This document shows positions 52,047-61,625 of a stretch of 64,000 nucleotides of DNA, in pieces. Made by a program: the position numbers and the translations under genes. Below the pieces are notes generated by a model. It worked only from the letters and a program-made list of their open reading frames with translations. It was not told the origin of the DNA and searched no databases. How positions within the stretch are numbered: position 1 is the stretch's first letter; each line of letters begins with the position of its first letter. Source of the stretch: DASZVB01 sp035545855 (GTDB lineage: Bacteria > Myxococcota_A > Polyangia > Polyangiales > Polyangiaceae); NCBI GenBank assembly GCA_035545855.1, contig DASZXK010000059.1:1-64000 (forward strand). The letters run 5' to 3'.

Positions 52047-53801
52047 ATGACGGAGCGGGCTCTCGACGACGAGGTCAAGAAGCTCGAGCTTCTCCACAAG
52101 GTCGGCATCGCGCTCTCCTCCGAGCGCAACAAGGACCGTCTCCTGGAGATGATCCTCCTGGAGGCGAAGAACCTCTGCAACGCGGACGGGGGAACGCTCT
52201 ACCTCCGCACGGACGACGACCATCTCCGCTTCGTCATCATGCGGACGGATTCTCTCGGCATCGCGCTCGGCGGCACCACGGGGGCGAGCATCACCTTCCC
52301 CCCGATCCCGATGTACGATCCGCTGACGCTCCATCAGAACCTGAAGAACGTCGCGACGGCCGCGGCGCTCCTCAAGCGTTCCATCAACATCCCGGACGCG
52401 TACGACGCGAAGGGCTTCGACTTCAGCGGGACGAAGGCGTTCGACGCTCGAAACTCGTATCGCTCGCAATCCTTCCTGGCGATCCCCCTCGTGAACGGCG
52501 AGGACAGGGTAATCGGCGTCCTCCAGCTCCTGAACGCCCAGGATCCGAAGTCGGGCGCGCTGGTCGCCTTCACGGAAGCGGATCAGAGGATCGTCGAAGC
52601 GCTCGCGTCCCAGGCGGGCATCGCGCTCGACAACAAGCTCCTGCTGGACGGTCAGCGGGAGCTCCTCGAGAGCTTCATCAAGGCCATCGCGTCGGCGATC
52701 GACTCGAAATCGCCGTACACGGGCGGGCACTGCGAGCGCGTGCCCATCCTGACGGAGATGCTCGCCGCGGCGGCGTGCGCCGCCGACACGGGGCCCTTCG
52801 CGTCCTTCGATCTGGACGACGACCAGTGGTACGAGCTCCGGATCGCCGCGTGGATGCACGATTGCGGCAAGGTGACCACGCCGGTCCACGTCATGGACAA
52901 GGCGACGAAGCTGGAGACGATCTTCGATCGGATCGACGTCGTCCGAGCCCGCTTCGAGGTGCTCCGCCGCGACGTGGAGATCGACTACCTCCGGGCGCGC
53001 GGCTCCCCCGCGGCGGACCCCGCCTTGCTGGACGCCGAGCGGAAGAAGAAGCTCGCCGAGCTGGACGACGAGCTCGCGTTCCTGGAAAAGGCGAACATCG
53101 GCGGCGAATTCCTCGAGCCCGAGAAGCAGCAGAAGATCGTCCAGATCGGGAACCGCACGGTGACCCTCGGCGGCGTGCCCCGCCCCCTCCTCTCCCCGAA
53201 CGAGGTCAAGAACCTCACGATCTCGCGAGGCACGCTCACCAACGAGGAACGCCTCGTCATCAACGGGCACATGGTCCAGACGATCAACATGCTCGAGGCG
53301 CTCCCCTTCCCCCGGAACCTCCGCCGGGTGCCGGAGTACGCCGGCGGCCACCACGAGAAGATGGACGGCACGGGCTACCCCCGCGGCATCTTCGCCGGGG
53401 ACATGTCCATCCCGGCGCGCATCATGGCGATCGCCGACGTGTTCGAGGCGCTCACGGCGCAGGACCGGCCGTACAAACCCGCGAAGAAGCTCTCCGAGAC
53501 GATGCGCATCATGGGCTTCATGAAGCGGGACCATCACCTCGACCCGGACCTCTTCGACCTCTTCGTGACGTCGAGCGTCTACCGGGAATACGCGAAGAAG
53601 TACCTCCCGCCCGCGCTCATCGACGACGTCGACGAGGCGGCGCTGCTCGCCATCCGCCCGAAGGCGCTCGAGCTTCCCGATCCCGAGGTCCGGAAGGAGC
53701 GCCTGCGCGAATTCCTGCTCGAGTACCGACCGAAGGAGCCGATGCGCCAGAGCATGATCCCGTCGGGCCGCTCGAGTCTCTTTCCGGCGAAGCGGCGGTA
53801 G
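52047..53801 (+). CDS. GAF-HD-GYP protein, probable c-di-GMP phosphodiesterase
   Basis: The 584-residue protein has an N-terminal GAF domain (about 15-195) followed by a split HD-GYP domain. The first half contains HDCGK (271-275), the second GGHHEKMDGTGYP (433-445), and IADVFEALTAQDRPYK completes it. About 110 residues (285-395), partly coiled-coil (LLDAERKKKLAELDDELAFLEKA), are inserted between the two halves; HD-GYP proteins usually have much less there. The full HD and GYP motifs suggest an active enzyme that degrades c-di-GMP in response to a small ligand or to the GAF partner. It follows the MBL-fold gene directly. Confidence 0.87.
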   Translation: MTERALDDEVKKLELLHKVGIALSSERNKDRLLEMILLEAKNLCNADGGTLYLRTDDDHLRFVIMRTDSLGIALGGTTGASITFPPIPMYDPLTLHQNLKNVATAAALLKRSINIPDAYDAKGFDFSGTKAFDARNSYRSQSFLAIPLVNGEDRVIGVLQLLNAQDPKSGALVAFTEADQRIVEALASQAGIALDNKLLLDGQRELLESFIKAIASAIDSKSPYTGGHCERVPILTEMLAAAACAADTGPFASFDLDDDQWYELRIAAWMHDCGKVTTPVHVMDKATKLETIFDRIDVVRARFEVLRRDVEIDYLRARGSPAADPALLDAERKKKLAELDDELAFLEKANIGGEFLEPEKQQKIVQIGNRTVTLGGVPRPLLSPNEVKNLTISRGTLTNEERLVINGHMVQTINMLEALPFPRNLRRVPEYAGGHHEKMDGTGYPRGIFAGDMSIPARIMAIADVFEALTAQDRPYKPAKKLSETMRIMGFMKRDHHLDPDLFDLFVTSSVYREYAKKYLPPALIDDVDEAALLAIRPKALELPDPEVRKERLREFLLEYRPKEPMRQSMIPSGRSSLFPAKRR

Positions 53802-53813
53802 GCGGCGAAGGCG

Positions 53814-54701
53814 TCACTGGACGCGGGTCTGGGAGGCGGGGTCGGCCTTGGCTTCCGGCTCGGCGCCGTCGTCCGGAGCCGGGGGGTCGGAGATGTCTTG
53901 CGGCACCTCGCCGGCCTCGCCGGGCTCTTCGTCGGGCTTCGCTCTGCCGCGGTAGTTCGGCGGCTCGCCGGGGCCCGCGTCGTCGACCCAGTACGCGGAG
54001 GCCTCCCGGACGTCGAGGTGCACGTGCGTCGAGTTCGGGTAGTAGCCGACGCCCACGCGCGGGAGCGTGCGGAGGTAGTCCCGCAGGACGCCGTTCGGGA
54101 TGCCGGGAATGCTGAAGTCGAAGGCGCGTCCGACCTTGTGCTTCGACTCCGCCGCGAAGGAGTGCTCGCGATAGCCGGAGACGACGCGGATCGGGCGACC
54201 GCCGAACGTGTCGCTCATCTTCACGACGAGCTTGATGAGCCGCGGCTCGATCTCGTGTTCGGCGCCCGTCCGCCAGGAGGCGAACAGGTGGAGGATGCCG
54301 TCGTGCGCCTTCGGGAGCATCTTGCCGGTTCTGGCGTAGACCGGGCCACGAAAGCGCTTCGTGGGCGAGAAGAGCACGACCTGGCCCGGGTGCTTCGGGC
54401 GAGAGGCGTAGTCTTGCCACCGATCGCCGTGGCCGCGGTGCGCGTCTCGCGCGTCCGGTTCCTTGCCGTCCGGGATCACGAGCTTCTGACCGGGGTGGAT
54501 GGCCGAGCGCGCGCGGAGACCGTTCGCGGCGCGGAGCGCCTTCACCGTCACGTTGTAGCGCTTCGCGATCTTGCCGACCGTCTGCCCGGCGTAGACGGTG
54601 TGGACCGTCCTCCCCTGATCGTCCGTCTCCCCTGCCGCCGGAGCCGCGCGAAGGCTCAACCCGACGGCCAGGGCGAGGACGACTCGGCGGCCGCTCCACA
54701 T
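53814..54701 (-). CDS. LysM plus DUF882 (YcbK-like M15) cell-wall protein
   Basis: The 295-residue protein has a signal peptide (about 1-23), a LysM peptidoglycan-binding domain (33-77), then a DUF882/M15 domain with SKHKVGRAFDFS (His188, Asp195) and STHVHLDV (His226, His228), the zinc ligands of D-Ala-D-Ala-type peptidases. An acidic Pro-rich tail covers the last 55 residues. It is expected in the periplasm as a peptidoglycan-binding endo- or carboxypeptidase. It is divergent from the transglutaminase cluster with a 143-base gap. Confidence 0.86.
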   Translation of the reverse strand: MWSGRRVVLALAVGLSLRAAPAAGETDDQGRTVHTVYAGQTVGKIAKRYNVTVKALRAANGLRARSAIHPGQKLVIPDGKEPDARDAHRGHGDRWQDYASRPKHPGQVVLFSPTKRFRGPVYARTGKMLPKAHDGILHLFASWRTGAEHEIEPRLIKLVVKMSDTFGGRPIRVVSGYREHSFAAESKHKVGRAFDFSIPGIPNGVLRDYLRTLPRVGVGYYPNSTHVHLDVREASAYWVDDAGPGEPPNYRGRAKPDEEPGEAGEVPQDISDPPAPDDGAEPEAKADPASQTRVQ

Positions 54702-54844
54702 GGCGCGGAACCTAGCAAACGTTTCCGAGGGCGAGCAATGTACGTTCCCCGCCGCTTCGTTCGACGTTCACGGACCCGACATATTCCGGCAACGTTCGTC
54801 GGAGTCTCTTCCAGGGGGAGAGCGAGCCGAGCTCTCGAAGCCGC

Positions 54845-57800
54845 ATGTCCATCCGCGTCGCACTGCGCCATCGCACCGTCTACCACTACGATCGCCTCGT
54901 CTCGCTCGGGCCGCAGGTGGTGCGGCTTCGGCCTGCCCCGCACGCCCGGACGAAGATCGAGAGCTACTCGCTCCGCGTCCACCCGAGCGGGCACTTCGTC
55001 AACTGGCAGCAAGATCCGCACTCGAACTACCTCGCCCGGCTGGTCTTCCCGGACAAGACGAGAAACCTCGAGATCGACGTCGACCTCGTCGCGGACCTGA
55101 CGGTCCAGAACCCGTTCGACTTCTTCCTCGAGCCGGACGCAGAGAAGGCCCCGTTCACCTACGAGCCCGACGTCGCGCGCGACCTCGAGCCGTATCTGAG
55201 GAAGGATCCAGCGGGCCCGCTCCTCTCGGACCTGATCGCGAAGTCGCGTCCGAAGGGCGAACGCACGATCGACTTCCTCGTCGCGCTGAACCAGCGCGTG
55301 CACGACGGCGTGAAGTATCTCATCCGCCTCGAGCCCGGGGTGCAGACGCCCGAGGAGACGCTCTCGCTCGCGAGCGGGTCCTGCCGGGACAGCGCGTGGC
55401 TCCTCGTCCAGGCGTTGCGGCACCTCGGGCTCGCCGCGCGCTTCGCCTCGGGGTACCTGATCCAGCTCGTCGCGGACGTGAAGTCACTCGACGGCCCGTC
55501 CGGGGCGGAGAACGACTTCACGGACCTACACGCGTGGGCGGAGGTGTATCTCCCCGGCGCGGGCTGGGTCGGGCTCGACGCGACCTCCGGGCTCTTCTGC
55601 GGCGAAGGGCACATTCCGCTCGCGTGCACGCCGGAGCCCGCGGCGGCGGCGCCGGTCACGGGCGCGCTCGACGAGTGCGAGGTGACCTTCGAGCACGAGA
55701 TGGCCGTCACGCGCATCGCGGAGACGCCGCGGGTCACGAAGCCGTACACCGAGGAGCAGTGGGCGGACATCGAGCGCCTCGGGCACGAGGTGGATCGCGA
55801 GCTCGGCGCGGGAGACGTCCGCCTCACGATGGGCGGCGAGCCCACGTTCGTCTCCATCGACGACCCGGACGGAGCCGAATGGAATTTCGACGCGCTCGGC
55901 CCCGGAAAGCGCCTCCTCGCCGGCGACCTCCTGCGACGACTCCGGAATCGCTTCACGCCCGGCGCGTTCCTGCACTTCGGCCAGGGCAAGTGGTACCCCG
56001 GAGAGCAGCTCCCTCGCTGGGCGCTCGGCTGCTACGCGCGGAAGGACGGCGTCCCGTTCTGGACGGATCCGTCGCTCGTCGCCGACGATCGCACGACTTA
56101 CTCGATCACGAGCGCGGACGCCGAGCGCTTCATCCGCGAGCTCGCGGTGAAGCTCAACGTGAACCCGCGGTACGCCATCCCCGGGTACGAGGACGTCTAC
56201 TACTACCTCTGGCGCGAAAAGCGCCTCCCCGTGAACGTGAACCCCAAGTACTCGAAGCTCGCCGACGAGCTCGAGCGCGGACGGCTCGCCCGGGTATTCG
56301 AGCAGGGGCTCGGCAGCGTCGTCGGCTACGCGCTCCCGCTGATCCCCGAGTCGCCGGGCCTGCGCCGCTTCCGGAGCGGGAAGTTCTTCCTTCGCTCCGA
56401 GGTGCTGTTCCTCGTCCCGGGCGATTCCGCGATGGGCTATCGGCTGCCGATCGCGTCGCTCCCCTGGGCCGAGGCGGGAGACCTCGAGCCGCACGTCGAG
56501 CGAGATCCGTTCGACGAGACGCGCGCGCTTCCACCTCGAAGGCTCCCCTCGCCCATCATGCAGGACCCCCGGACGGAGCGCGAGGAGCCGCCGGCGCTCC
56601 TCGAGTCGGCGCCGTGGTCCGTGCGGACGGCGCTCTGCACGGAAATTCGCGACGGTCGGCTCCACGTCTTCCTCCCCCCGCTCGCGCATCTCGAGGACTA
56701 CATCGACGTGGTCGAACAGGTCGAGGCGACGGCGAAGGACCTGGAGCTTCCGGTGCTCGTCGAAGGGTACAAGCCGCCGAACGATCCTCGGCTCCGCTCG
56801 TTCTCCGTGACGCCGGATCCCGGCGTCATCGAGGTGAACGTCCACCCTTCCGAATCGTGGGACGATCTCGTGTTCACGACGACCGCCCTCTACGAAGAAG
56901 CGCGCCTCTGCCGCCTCGGCACGGACAAGTTCCAGCTCGACGGGCGGCAGACGGGGACGGGCGGCGGCAACCACATCACGCTCGGCGGCCCGACCGCAGC
57001 CGACAGCCCGTTCCTCCGGCGTCCGGATCTCCTCCGCAGTCTGATCGGCTACTGGCACGATCATCCGTCCCTGTCGTACCTGTTCTCCGGTCTCTTCATC
57101 GGCCCGACGAGCCAGGCCCCACGAGTCGACGAGGCGCGCCACGAAGCCGTCTACGAGCTCGAGGTCGCCTTCCACCGCATGGAAGACGCGCAGGCGCGCT
57201 ACGGCACGCCGCCCCCGTGGCTCGTGGATCGCACGTTCCGGAACCTCCTCGCCGATGTCTCCGGCAACACGCACCGCGCGGAGTTCTGCATCGACAAGCT
57301 CTACTCTCCCGACGGCCCCACGGGCCGCCTCGGGCTCGTCGAGCTCCGGGGGTTCGAGATGCCGCCGCACTCGCGAATGAGCCTCGCCGAGCAGCTCCTC
57401 GTGCGCTCGCTCGTCGCGAGGTTCTGGAAGAAGCCGTACCGCGCGAGGCTCCCGCGCTGGGGAAGCGAGCTCCACGATCGGTTCCTCTTGCCGCATTTCG
57501 TCGAGCAAGACTTCCGGGACGTCGTCGACGAGCTCGTCGACCACGACATCCCGATGCGGAAGGAGTGGTTCGACGCACACCTCGAGTTCCGCTTTCCGGA
57601 GCTCGGCGCCGTCGCCTACGACGGCGTGGAGCTCCGGCTCCGGCGAGCGCTCGAGCCGTGGCACGTGCTCGCGGAAGAGAGCGCGCCGGGCGGGGCGTCT
57701 CGCGCGGTCGATTCGTCGCTCGATCGCCTTCAGGTGACGGTCCGGGGCGCGATCCCCGGGCGTCACGCGGTCCTCTGCAACGGGATCCCCGTGCCGCTCC

Positions 57801-58144
57801 ATCCCACCGGAACCCGCGAGGAAGCCGTCGCCGGCGTCCGGTACAAGGCATGGAACCTCCCGCGCGCGCTCCACCCCAACGTCCCGGTCCACTCCCCCAT
57901 CGTGTTCGACGTGGCCGATCTCTGGACGGGCCGTTCGCTCGGCGGATGCACGGTCCATCCGTCGCACCCCGGAGGTCGCGCCTACGACCGGCTCCCCGTG
58001 AATTCGTACGAGGCCGAGTCGCGGAGAAGCATGCTATTTTCTCCGCTCGGGCATACGCCGGGTCCCCTTTCGGCTCCCATCCCGGAGCCGACTCGCAGCC
58101 CCGACTATCCCTTCACCCTCGACCTGAGACGGTACCCTGGATAG
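54845..58144 (+). CDS. Transglutaminase-like domain fused to DUF2126
   Basis: The 1099-residue protein starts with a beta-rich bacterial transglutaminase N-terminal domain (1-90) and a transglutaminase-like core with Cys180 (SGSCRDSAW), His229 (DLHAWAEVY) and Asp245 (GLDATSG). The rest, about 315-1095, is a DUF2126-type domain with GGEPTFVSIDD, HFGQGKWYPGEQLPRW, YYYLWREKRLPVNVNP and GTGGGNHITLGG. The fused order is known in proteobacterial clusters with circularly permuted ATP-grasp and alpha-E proteins. No signal peptide is visible, so it probably acts in the cytoplasm. The product may be an amide-bond hydrolase or transferase. Three bases separate it from the next gene. Confidence 0.88.
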   Translation: MSIRVALRHRTVYHYDRLVSLGPQVVRLRPAPHARTKIESYSLRVHPSGHFVNWQQDPHSNYLARLVFPDKTRNLEIDVDLVADLTVQNPFDFFLEPDAEKAPFTYEPDVARDLEPYLRKDPAGPLLSDLIAKSRPKGERTIDFLVALNQRVHDGVKYLIRLEPGVQTPEETLSLASGSCRDSAWLLVQALRHLGLAARFASGYLIQLVADVKSLDGPSGAENDFTDLHAWAEVYLPGAGWVGLDATSGLFCGEGHIPLACTPEPAAAAPVTGALDECEVTFEHEMAVTRIAETPRVTKPYTEEQWADIERLGHEVDRELGAGDVRLTMGGEPTFVSIDDPDGAEWNFDALGPGKRLLAGDLLRRLRNRFTPGAFLHFGQGKWYPGEQLPRWALGCYARKDGVPFWTDPSLVADDRTTYSITSADAERFIRELAVKLNVNPRYAIPGYEDVYYYLWREKRLPVNVNPKYSKLADELERGRLARVFEQGLGSVVGYALPLIPESPGLRRFRSGKFFLRSEVLFLVPGDSAMGYRLPIASLPWAEAGDLEPHVERDPFDETRALPPRRLPSPIMQDPRTEREEPPALLESAPWSVRTALCTEIRDGRLHVFLPPLAHLEDYIDVVEQVEATAKDLELPVLVEGYKPPNDPRLRSFSVTPDPGVIEVNVHPSESWDDLVFTTTALYEEARLCRLGTDKFQLDGRQTGTGGGNHITLGGPTAADSPFLRRPDLLRSLIGYWHDHPSLSYLFSGLFIGPTSQAPRVDEARHEAVYELEVAFHRMEDAQARYGTPPPWLVDRTFRNLLADVSGNTHRAEFCIDKLYSPDGPTGRLGLVELRGFEMPPHSRMSLAEQLLVRSLVARFWKKPYRARLPRWGSELHDRFLLPHFVEQDFRDVVDELVDHDIPMRKEWFDAHLEFRFPELGAVAYDGVELRLRRALEPWHVLAEESAPGGASRAVDSSLDRLQVTVRGAIPGRHAVLCNGIPVPLHPTGTREEAVAGVRYKAWNLPRALHPNVPVHSPIVFDVADLWTGRSLGGCTVHPSHPGGRAYDRLPVNSYEAESRRSMLFSPLGHTPGPLSAPIPEPTRSPDYPFTLDLRRYPG

Positions 58145-58147
58145 CGA

Positions 58148-60700
58148 GTGACGTCCGCCATCCCCGCAGGCAGCCCGACGGACCGGGCGAACGACCCGTT
58201 CTCGTACCCGGCGACCGCGACGGGCAGGGACGAGGCGTTCGACACGAACGGAGTCGCGCACGAGCACACCGCGCCGCTCCTCCGGTCGCTCGCCGCGCTC
58301 GGGGTGGACGAGATGCAGCGGCGGTGGGACCAGGCGCGGCGGCTCATCCGCGACAACGGCGTCACGTACAACGTCTATGGCGATCCCCGCGGCATGGATC
58401 GACCTTGGGAGCTCGACCCGGTCCCGATGGTGCTGCCGAGCGCCGAGTGGGCGGCGATCGCCCGCGGCCTCGCCCAGCGCGCCGAGCTTCTGAACCGCAT
58501 CCTGCTCGACCTCTACGGTCCGCAGAACCTGCTCGCCCGCGGGCTCCTCCCGCCGGAGCTGGTGCTCGGCAGTCCGGGATATCTGAGGCCGCTTCGCGGC
58601 GTCCAGGTGCCGTCGAACACGATGCTCCACCTCTACGGAGCGGATCTCGCGCGCGCGCCCGACGGCGGCTTTCGCGTCCTCGGAGATCGCACGCAGGCGC
58701 CGTCCGGCGGCGGGTACGCGCTCGAGAACCGCATCGTGCTTTCGCGGACGATGCCGCGGGTGTTCCGGGACTGTCGCGTGCAGCGGCTCGCCTCGCACTA
58801 CCGCTCGCTCCGGGACACGCTCCGGGGGCTCGCGCCGCGGGCGCGGGAGAGCCCGCGCATCGTGCTCCTCACTCCGGGGCCGCACAACGAGACGTACTTC
58901 GAGCATGCGTACCTCGCGCGTTACCTCGGCTTCGCCCTCGTCGAGGGGGCCGATCTCACCGTCCGGGATCGCCGCGTCTACGTGAAGACGCTCGGCGGCC
59001 TCGAACGCGTGGACGTCATCCTCCGCCGCCTGGACGACGCGTTCTGTGATCCACTGAGCCTCCGCTCGGATTCGTCCCTCGGCGTCGCGGGGCTCGTGCA
59101 CGCCGTCCGCGCCGGCCACGTCGCGGTCGCCAATGCGCTCGGAAGCGGCGTCGTGGAGACTCCGGCCATCCTCGGGTTCCTGCCGGGGCTCTGCCGGGAG
59201 CTCCTCGGCGAGGATCTCCGCCTGCCCTCGGTCCATACGTGGTGGTGCGGCGAACCGAGCGCGCTCTCGCACGTGCTCGATCAGCTTCCGAAGCTCGTCT
59301 TGAAGCCGACGTTCTGGTCGCCGAGCGCGCCCGAGCCGGTCTTCGCCGGAAGGCTCTCGTCCGCGGAGCTCGACGCGCTCCGCGTCCGCATCCGCGCGAA
59401 GCCCGAGGCCTACGTCGCGCAGGAACAGGTCGCGCTCTCGACGGCGCCCGCGTGGACGCGCGGGCGCCTCGAGCCGCGCCACGTCGCGATCCGCGCGTAC
59501 GTCGCTTCCACGTCGCACGGGTTCCAGGTGATGCCGGGCGGGCTCACGCGCGTCGCGGCGACGGAGGAGTCGCTCGTCGTCTCCATGCAGCGCGGAGCGG
59601 GCAGCAAGGACCTCTGGGTCCTCGCCGAGAACGAGGAGGTGAACCCCGTCACTCTCCTCCGGACTCCCGCCCAGAGGGTCGAAATTCTGCGGAGCGGCGG
59701 GGACCTGCCGAGCCGGGTGGCGGACAACCTCTTCTGGCTCGGCCGCTACATGGAGCGCGCGGAAGGCACGGTGCGCCTCATGCGAAGCCTCATCGCGCGA
59801 CTGACGGACGACTCCGTGCCGGGCGAAGTCCCGGAGCTCCCCACGCTCCTCCGGGCCCTGGAGGTCAACGGCGACTTCGACCCCGGCACGCTCATCACCC
59901 CGACGGGGACCCGCGCCGGCGGCGTCGATCTCTCCCGCGCGCTCTTCGCCGATCATCCGCCTCACGCGCTCCGCGCGACGGTGACCGCGGGTCACCGCGC
60001 CGCGTCCGTCGTCCGGGACCGCCTCTCGAGCGACACGTGGCACGTCGTGAGCCGGATCCATCGCCTGCTCGACGACGCGAGCCGCCGCCCGGCCTTCCAC
60101 CTCTCGGACGCGTTCGACCTGCTCGGCGAGCTGCTCCTCCTGTTCTCCGCGCTCTCGGGTCTGTCGCGCGAGAACATGACGCACGGCCCGGGCTGGCGCT
60201 TCTCGGACATGGGGCGCCGCGTGGAGCGGCTCCACCATACGGTGCGACTCCTCCGCGGGATTCTCGTGCCCGCGGACGAGGACGACGTCCCTGCCCTCGA
60301 AGCGCTCCTCGAGATCGCCGACAGCATCATCACGTACCGGACGCGCTACCTCGGCGCCATAGAGGTCGCGCCCGTGCTGGACCTGCTCCTCACGGACGAG
60401 AGCAACCCTCGGTCCGTCGCGTACCAGCTCCTCGCCCTGGACGAGCACATCGCCGAGCTGCCCCGCGCGCGGCGTTCCGCGACGCGCCCCGAAGAGGCGC
60501 GCATCGTGCTCCGGGCCCTCGCGCGCGTGCAGCTCGCGGACGTCCATGCCCTGTCCGCGGTCGGCACCGGCGCGACGCGGGAGACCCTCGACGCGCAGCT
60601 CGCCGAGCTGGAACACGTCGGGCCCGCGCTCGCCGAGAGCCTCACGCGGAGCTACCTCACCCACGCCGAGCCGACGCAATCCCTCGACGGCCTCACCTGA
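58148..60700 (+). CDS. Fusion of circularly permuted ATP-grasp and alpha-E domains
   Basis: The 850-residue protein starts at a GTG three bases after the preceding stop. Residues about 60-515 are a circularly permuted ATP-grasp domain: GVTYNVYGDP, SGGGYALENRIVLSR, LTPGPHNETYFEHAYLARYLGF, HVAIRAYVAST and QVMPGGLTRVA. Residues about 519-845 form an alpha-E domain with SRVADNLFWLGRYMERAEG and further helices. ATP-grasp enzymes join an acyl-phosphate intermediate to an amine, so an amidoligase is inferred. The alpha-E part has no known reaction and may bind substrate. The same pair exists as separate genes at 63555 and 62629 on the other strand. Confidence 0.88.
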   Translation: MTSAIPAGSPTDRANDPFSYPATATGRDEAFDTNGVAHEHTAPLLRSLAALGVDEMQRRWDQARRLIRDNGVTYNVYGDPRGMDRPWELDPVPMVLPSAEWAAIARGLAQRAELLNRILLDLYGPQNLLARGLLPPELVLGSPGYLRPLRGVQVPSNTMLHLYGADLARAPDGGFRVLGDRTQAPSGGGYALENRIVLSRTMPRVFRDCRVQRLASHYRSLRDTLRGLAPRARESPRIVLLTPGPHNETYFEHAYLARYLGFALVEGADLTVRDRRVYVKTLGGLERVDVILRRLDDAFCDPLSLRSDSSLGVAGLVHAVRAGHVAVANALGSGVVETPAILGFLPGLCRELLGEDLRLPSVHTWWCGEPSALSHVLDQLPKLVLKPTFWSPSAPEPVFAGRLSSAELDALRVRIRAKPEAYVAQEQVALSTAPAWTRGRLEPRHVAIRAYVASTSHGFQVMPGGLTRVAATEESLVVSMQRGAGSKDLWVLAENEEVNPVTLLRTPAQRVEILRSGGDLPSRVADNLFWLGRYMERAEGTVRLMRSLIARLTDDSVPGEVPELPTLLRALEVNGDFDPGTLITPTGTRAGGVDLSRALFADHPPHALRATVTAGHRAASVVRDRLSSDTWHVVSRIHRLLDDASRRPAFHLSDAFDLLGELLLLFSALSGLSRENMTHGPGWRFSDMGRRVERLHHTVRLLRGILVPADEDDVPALEALLEIADSIITYRTRYLGAIEVAPVLDLLLTDESNPRSVAYQLLALDEHIAELPRARRSATRPEEARIVLRALARVQLADVHALSAVGTGATRETLDAQLAELEHVGPALAESLTRSYLTHAEPTQSLDGLT

Positions 60701-60711
60701 GAACGAGACGG

Positions 60712-61584
60712 ATGCTCTACCGGGTCACCCACGTCACGACGTACGCGTACGAAGATTCCGTCAGCATCTCCCACAACGAGACGCGCGTCGCTCCGCGACG
60801 GACACCGGGGCAAATCCCCCGAAGGACGCAGCTCCTCGTCGAGCCGATGCCCGTCGTGCTCGCGCAGGACGTCGACTACTTCGGCAACATCATGCATTTC
60901 TTCTCCCTGGAGGAGAGCCACGACCGCCTGAGCGTCACCGCCGTGAGCGAGGTGGACGTCACCGGCGTGGAGCCCCCCGCCGCGCAGCTCACGCCGGCGT
61001 GGGAGAGCGTCCCGGACGCCGTCCGGCGTGACCGCTCGTACTACGGCCTCGAGGCGTTCGGGTTCACGTTCGACTCGCCGTTCGTCAGACCCGAGGCGGA
61101 GCTCGAAGCGTACGCGAGGCAGTCCTTCGAGCCGGGACGCCCGGTGCTCGACGCCGCCTTCGAGCTCACGCGCCGCATCTTCCAGGACTTCAAGTACGAG
61201 TCCGGTGTCACGACCATCGCGACACCCCTCGGCGAGGTGATGCGCGCGCGTCGCGGCGTGTGCCAGGACTTCGCGCATCTCGAGATCGCGATGCTCCGGA
61301 GCCTGGGCCTCCCCGCGCGCTACGTGAGCGGCTACGTCCGCACCCATCCGCCCGCGGGCCGCGCCCGCCTCGTCGGCGCGGACGCTTCCCACGCCTGGCT
61401 CTCGCTCTACGTCCCCGGCTTCGGTTACGTCGACCTGGACCCGACGAACGGAACGATTCCACGCGAGGAGCACGTCACCGTCGCCTGGGGCCGCGATTTC
61501 GGCGACGTCTCTCCGGTGAAGGGCGTGATCCTGGGCGGCGGAGAGCACTCGCTCACCGTCAGCGTGGACGTCGCAGCGGCGTAA
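60712..61584 (+). CDS. Transglutaminase-like protein (plus-strand set)
   Basis: The 290-residue protein has the bacterial transglutaminase-like N-terminal beta domain and a papain-like core. The triad fits Cys184 (GVCQDFAH), His227 (DASHAWLSLYV) and Asp243 (DLDPTNG). It lacks a signal peptide. Family members act as proteases or cross-linkers; in this genomic setting hydrolysis or transfer of amide bonds is the best guess. It starts 11 bases after the ATP-grasp-alpha-E gene and is the last gene of the plus-strand operon. It is convergent with the related gene at 61626. Confidence 0.88.
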   Translation: MLYRVTHVTTYAYEDSVSISHNETRVAPRRTPGQIPRRTQLLVEPMPVVLAQDVDYFGNIMHFFSLEESHDRLSVTAVSEVDVTGVEPPAAQLTPAWESVPDAVRRDRSYYGLEAFGFTFDSPFVRPEAELEAYARQSFEPGRPVLDAAFELTRRIFQDFKYESGVTTIATPLGEVMRARRGVCQDFAHLEIAMLRSLGLPARYVSGYVRTHPPAGRARLVGADASHAWLSLYVPGFGYVDLDPTNGTIPREEHVTVAWGRDFGDVSPVKGVILGGGEHSLTVSVDVAAA

Positions 61585-61625
61585 CCCCGCGCCCCCGCCG
61601 ACGACCGTCCGTTCACGTCGTCACG

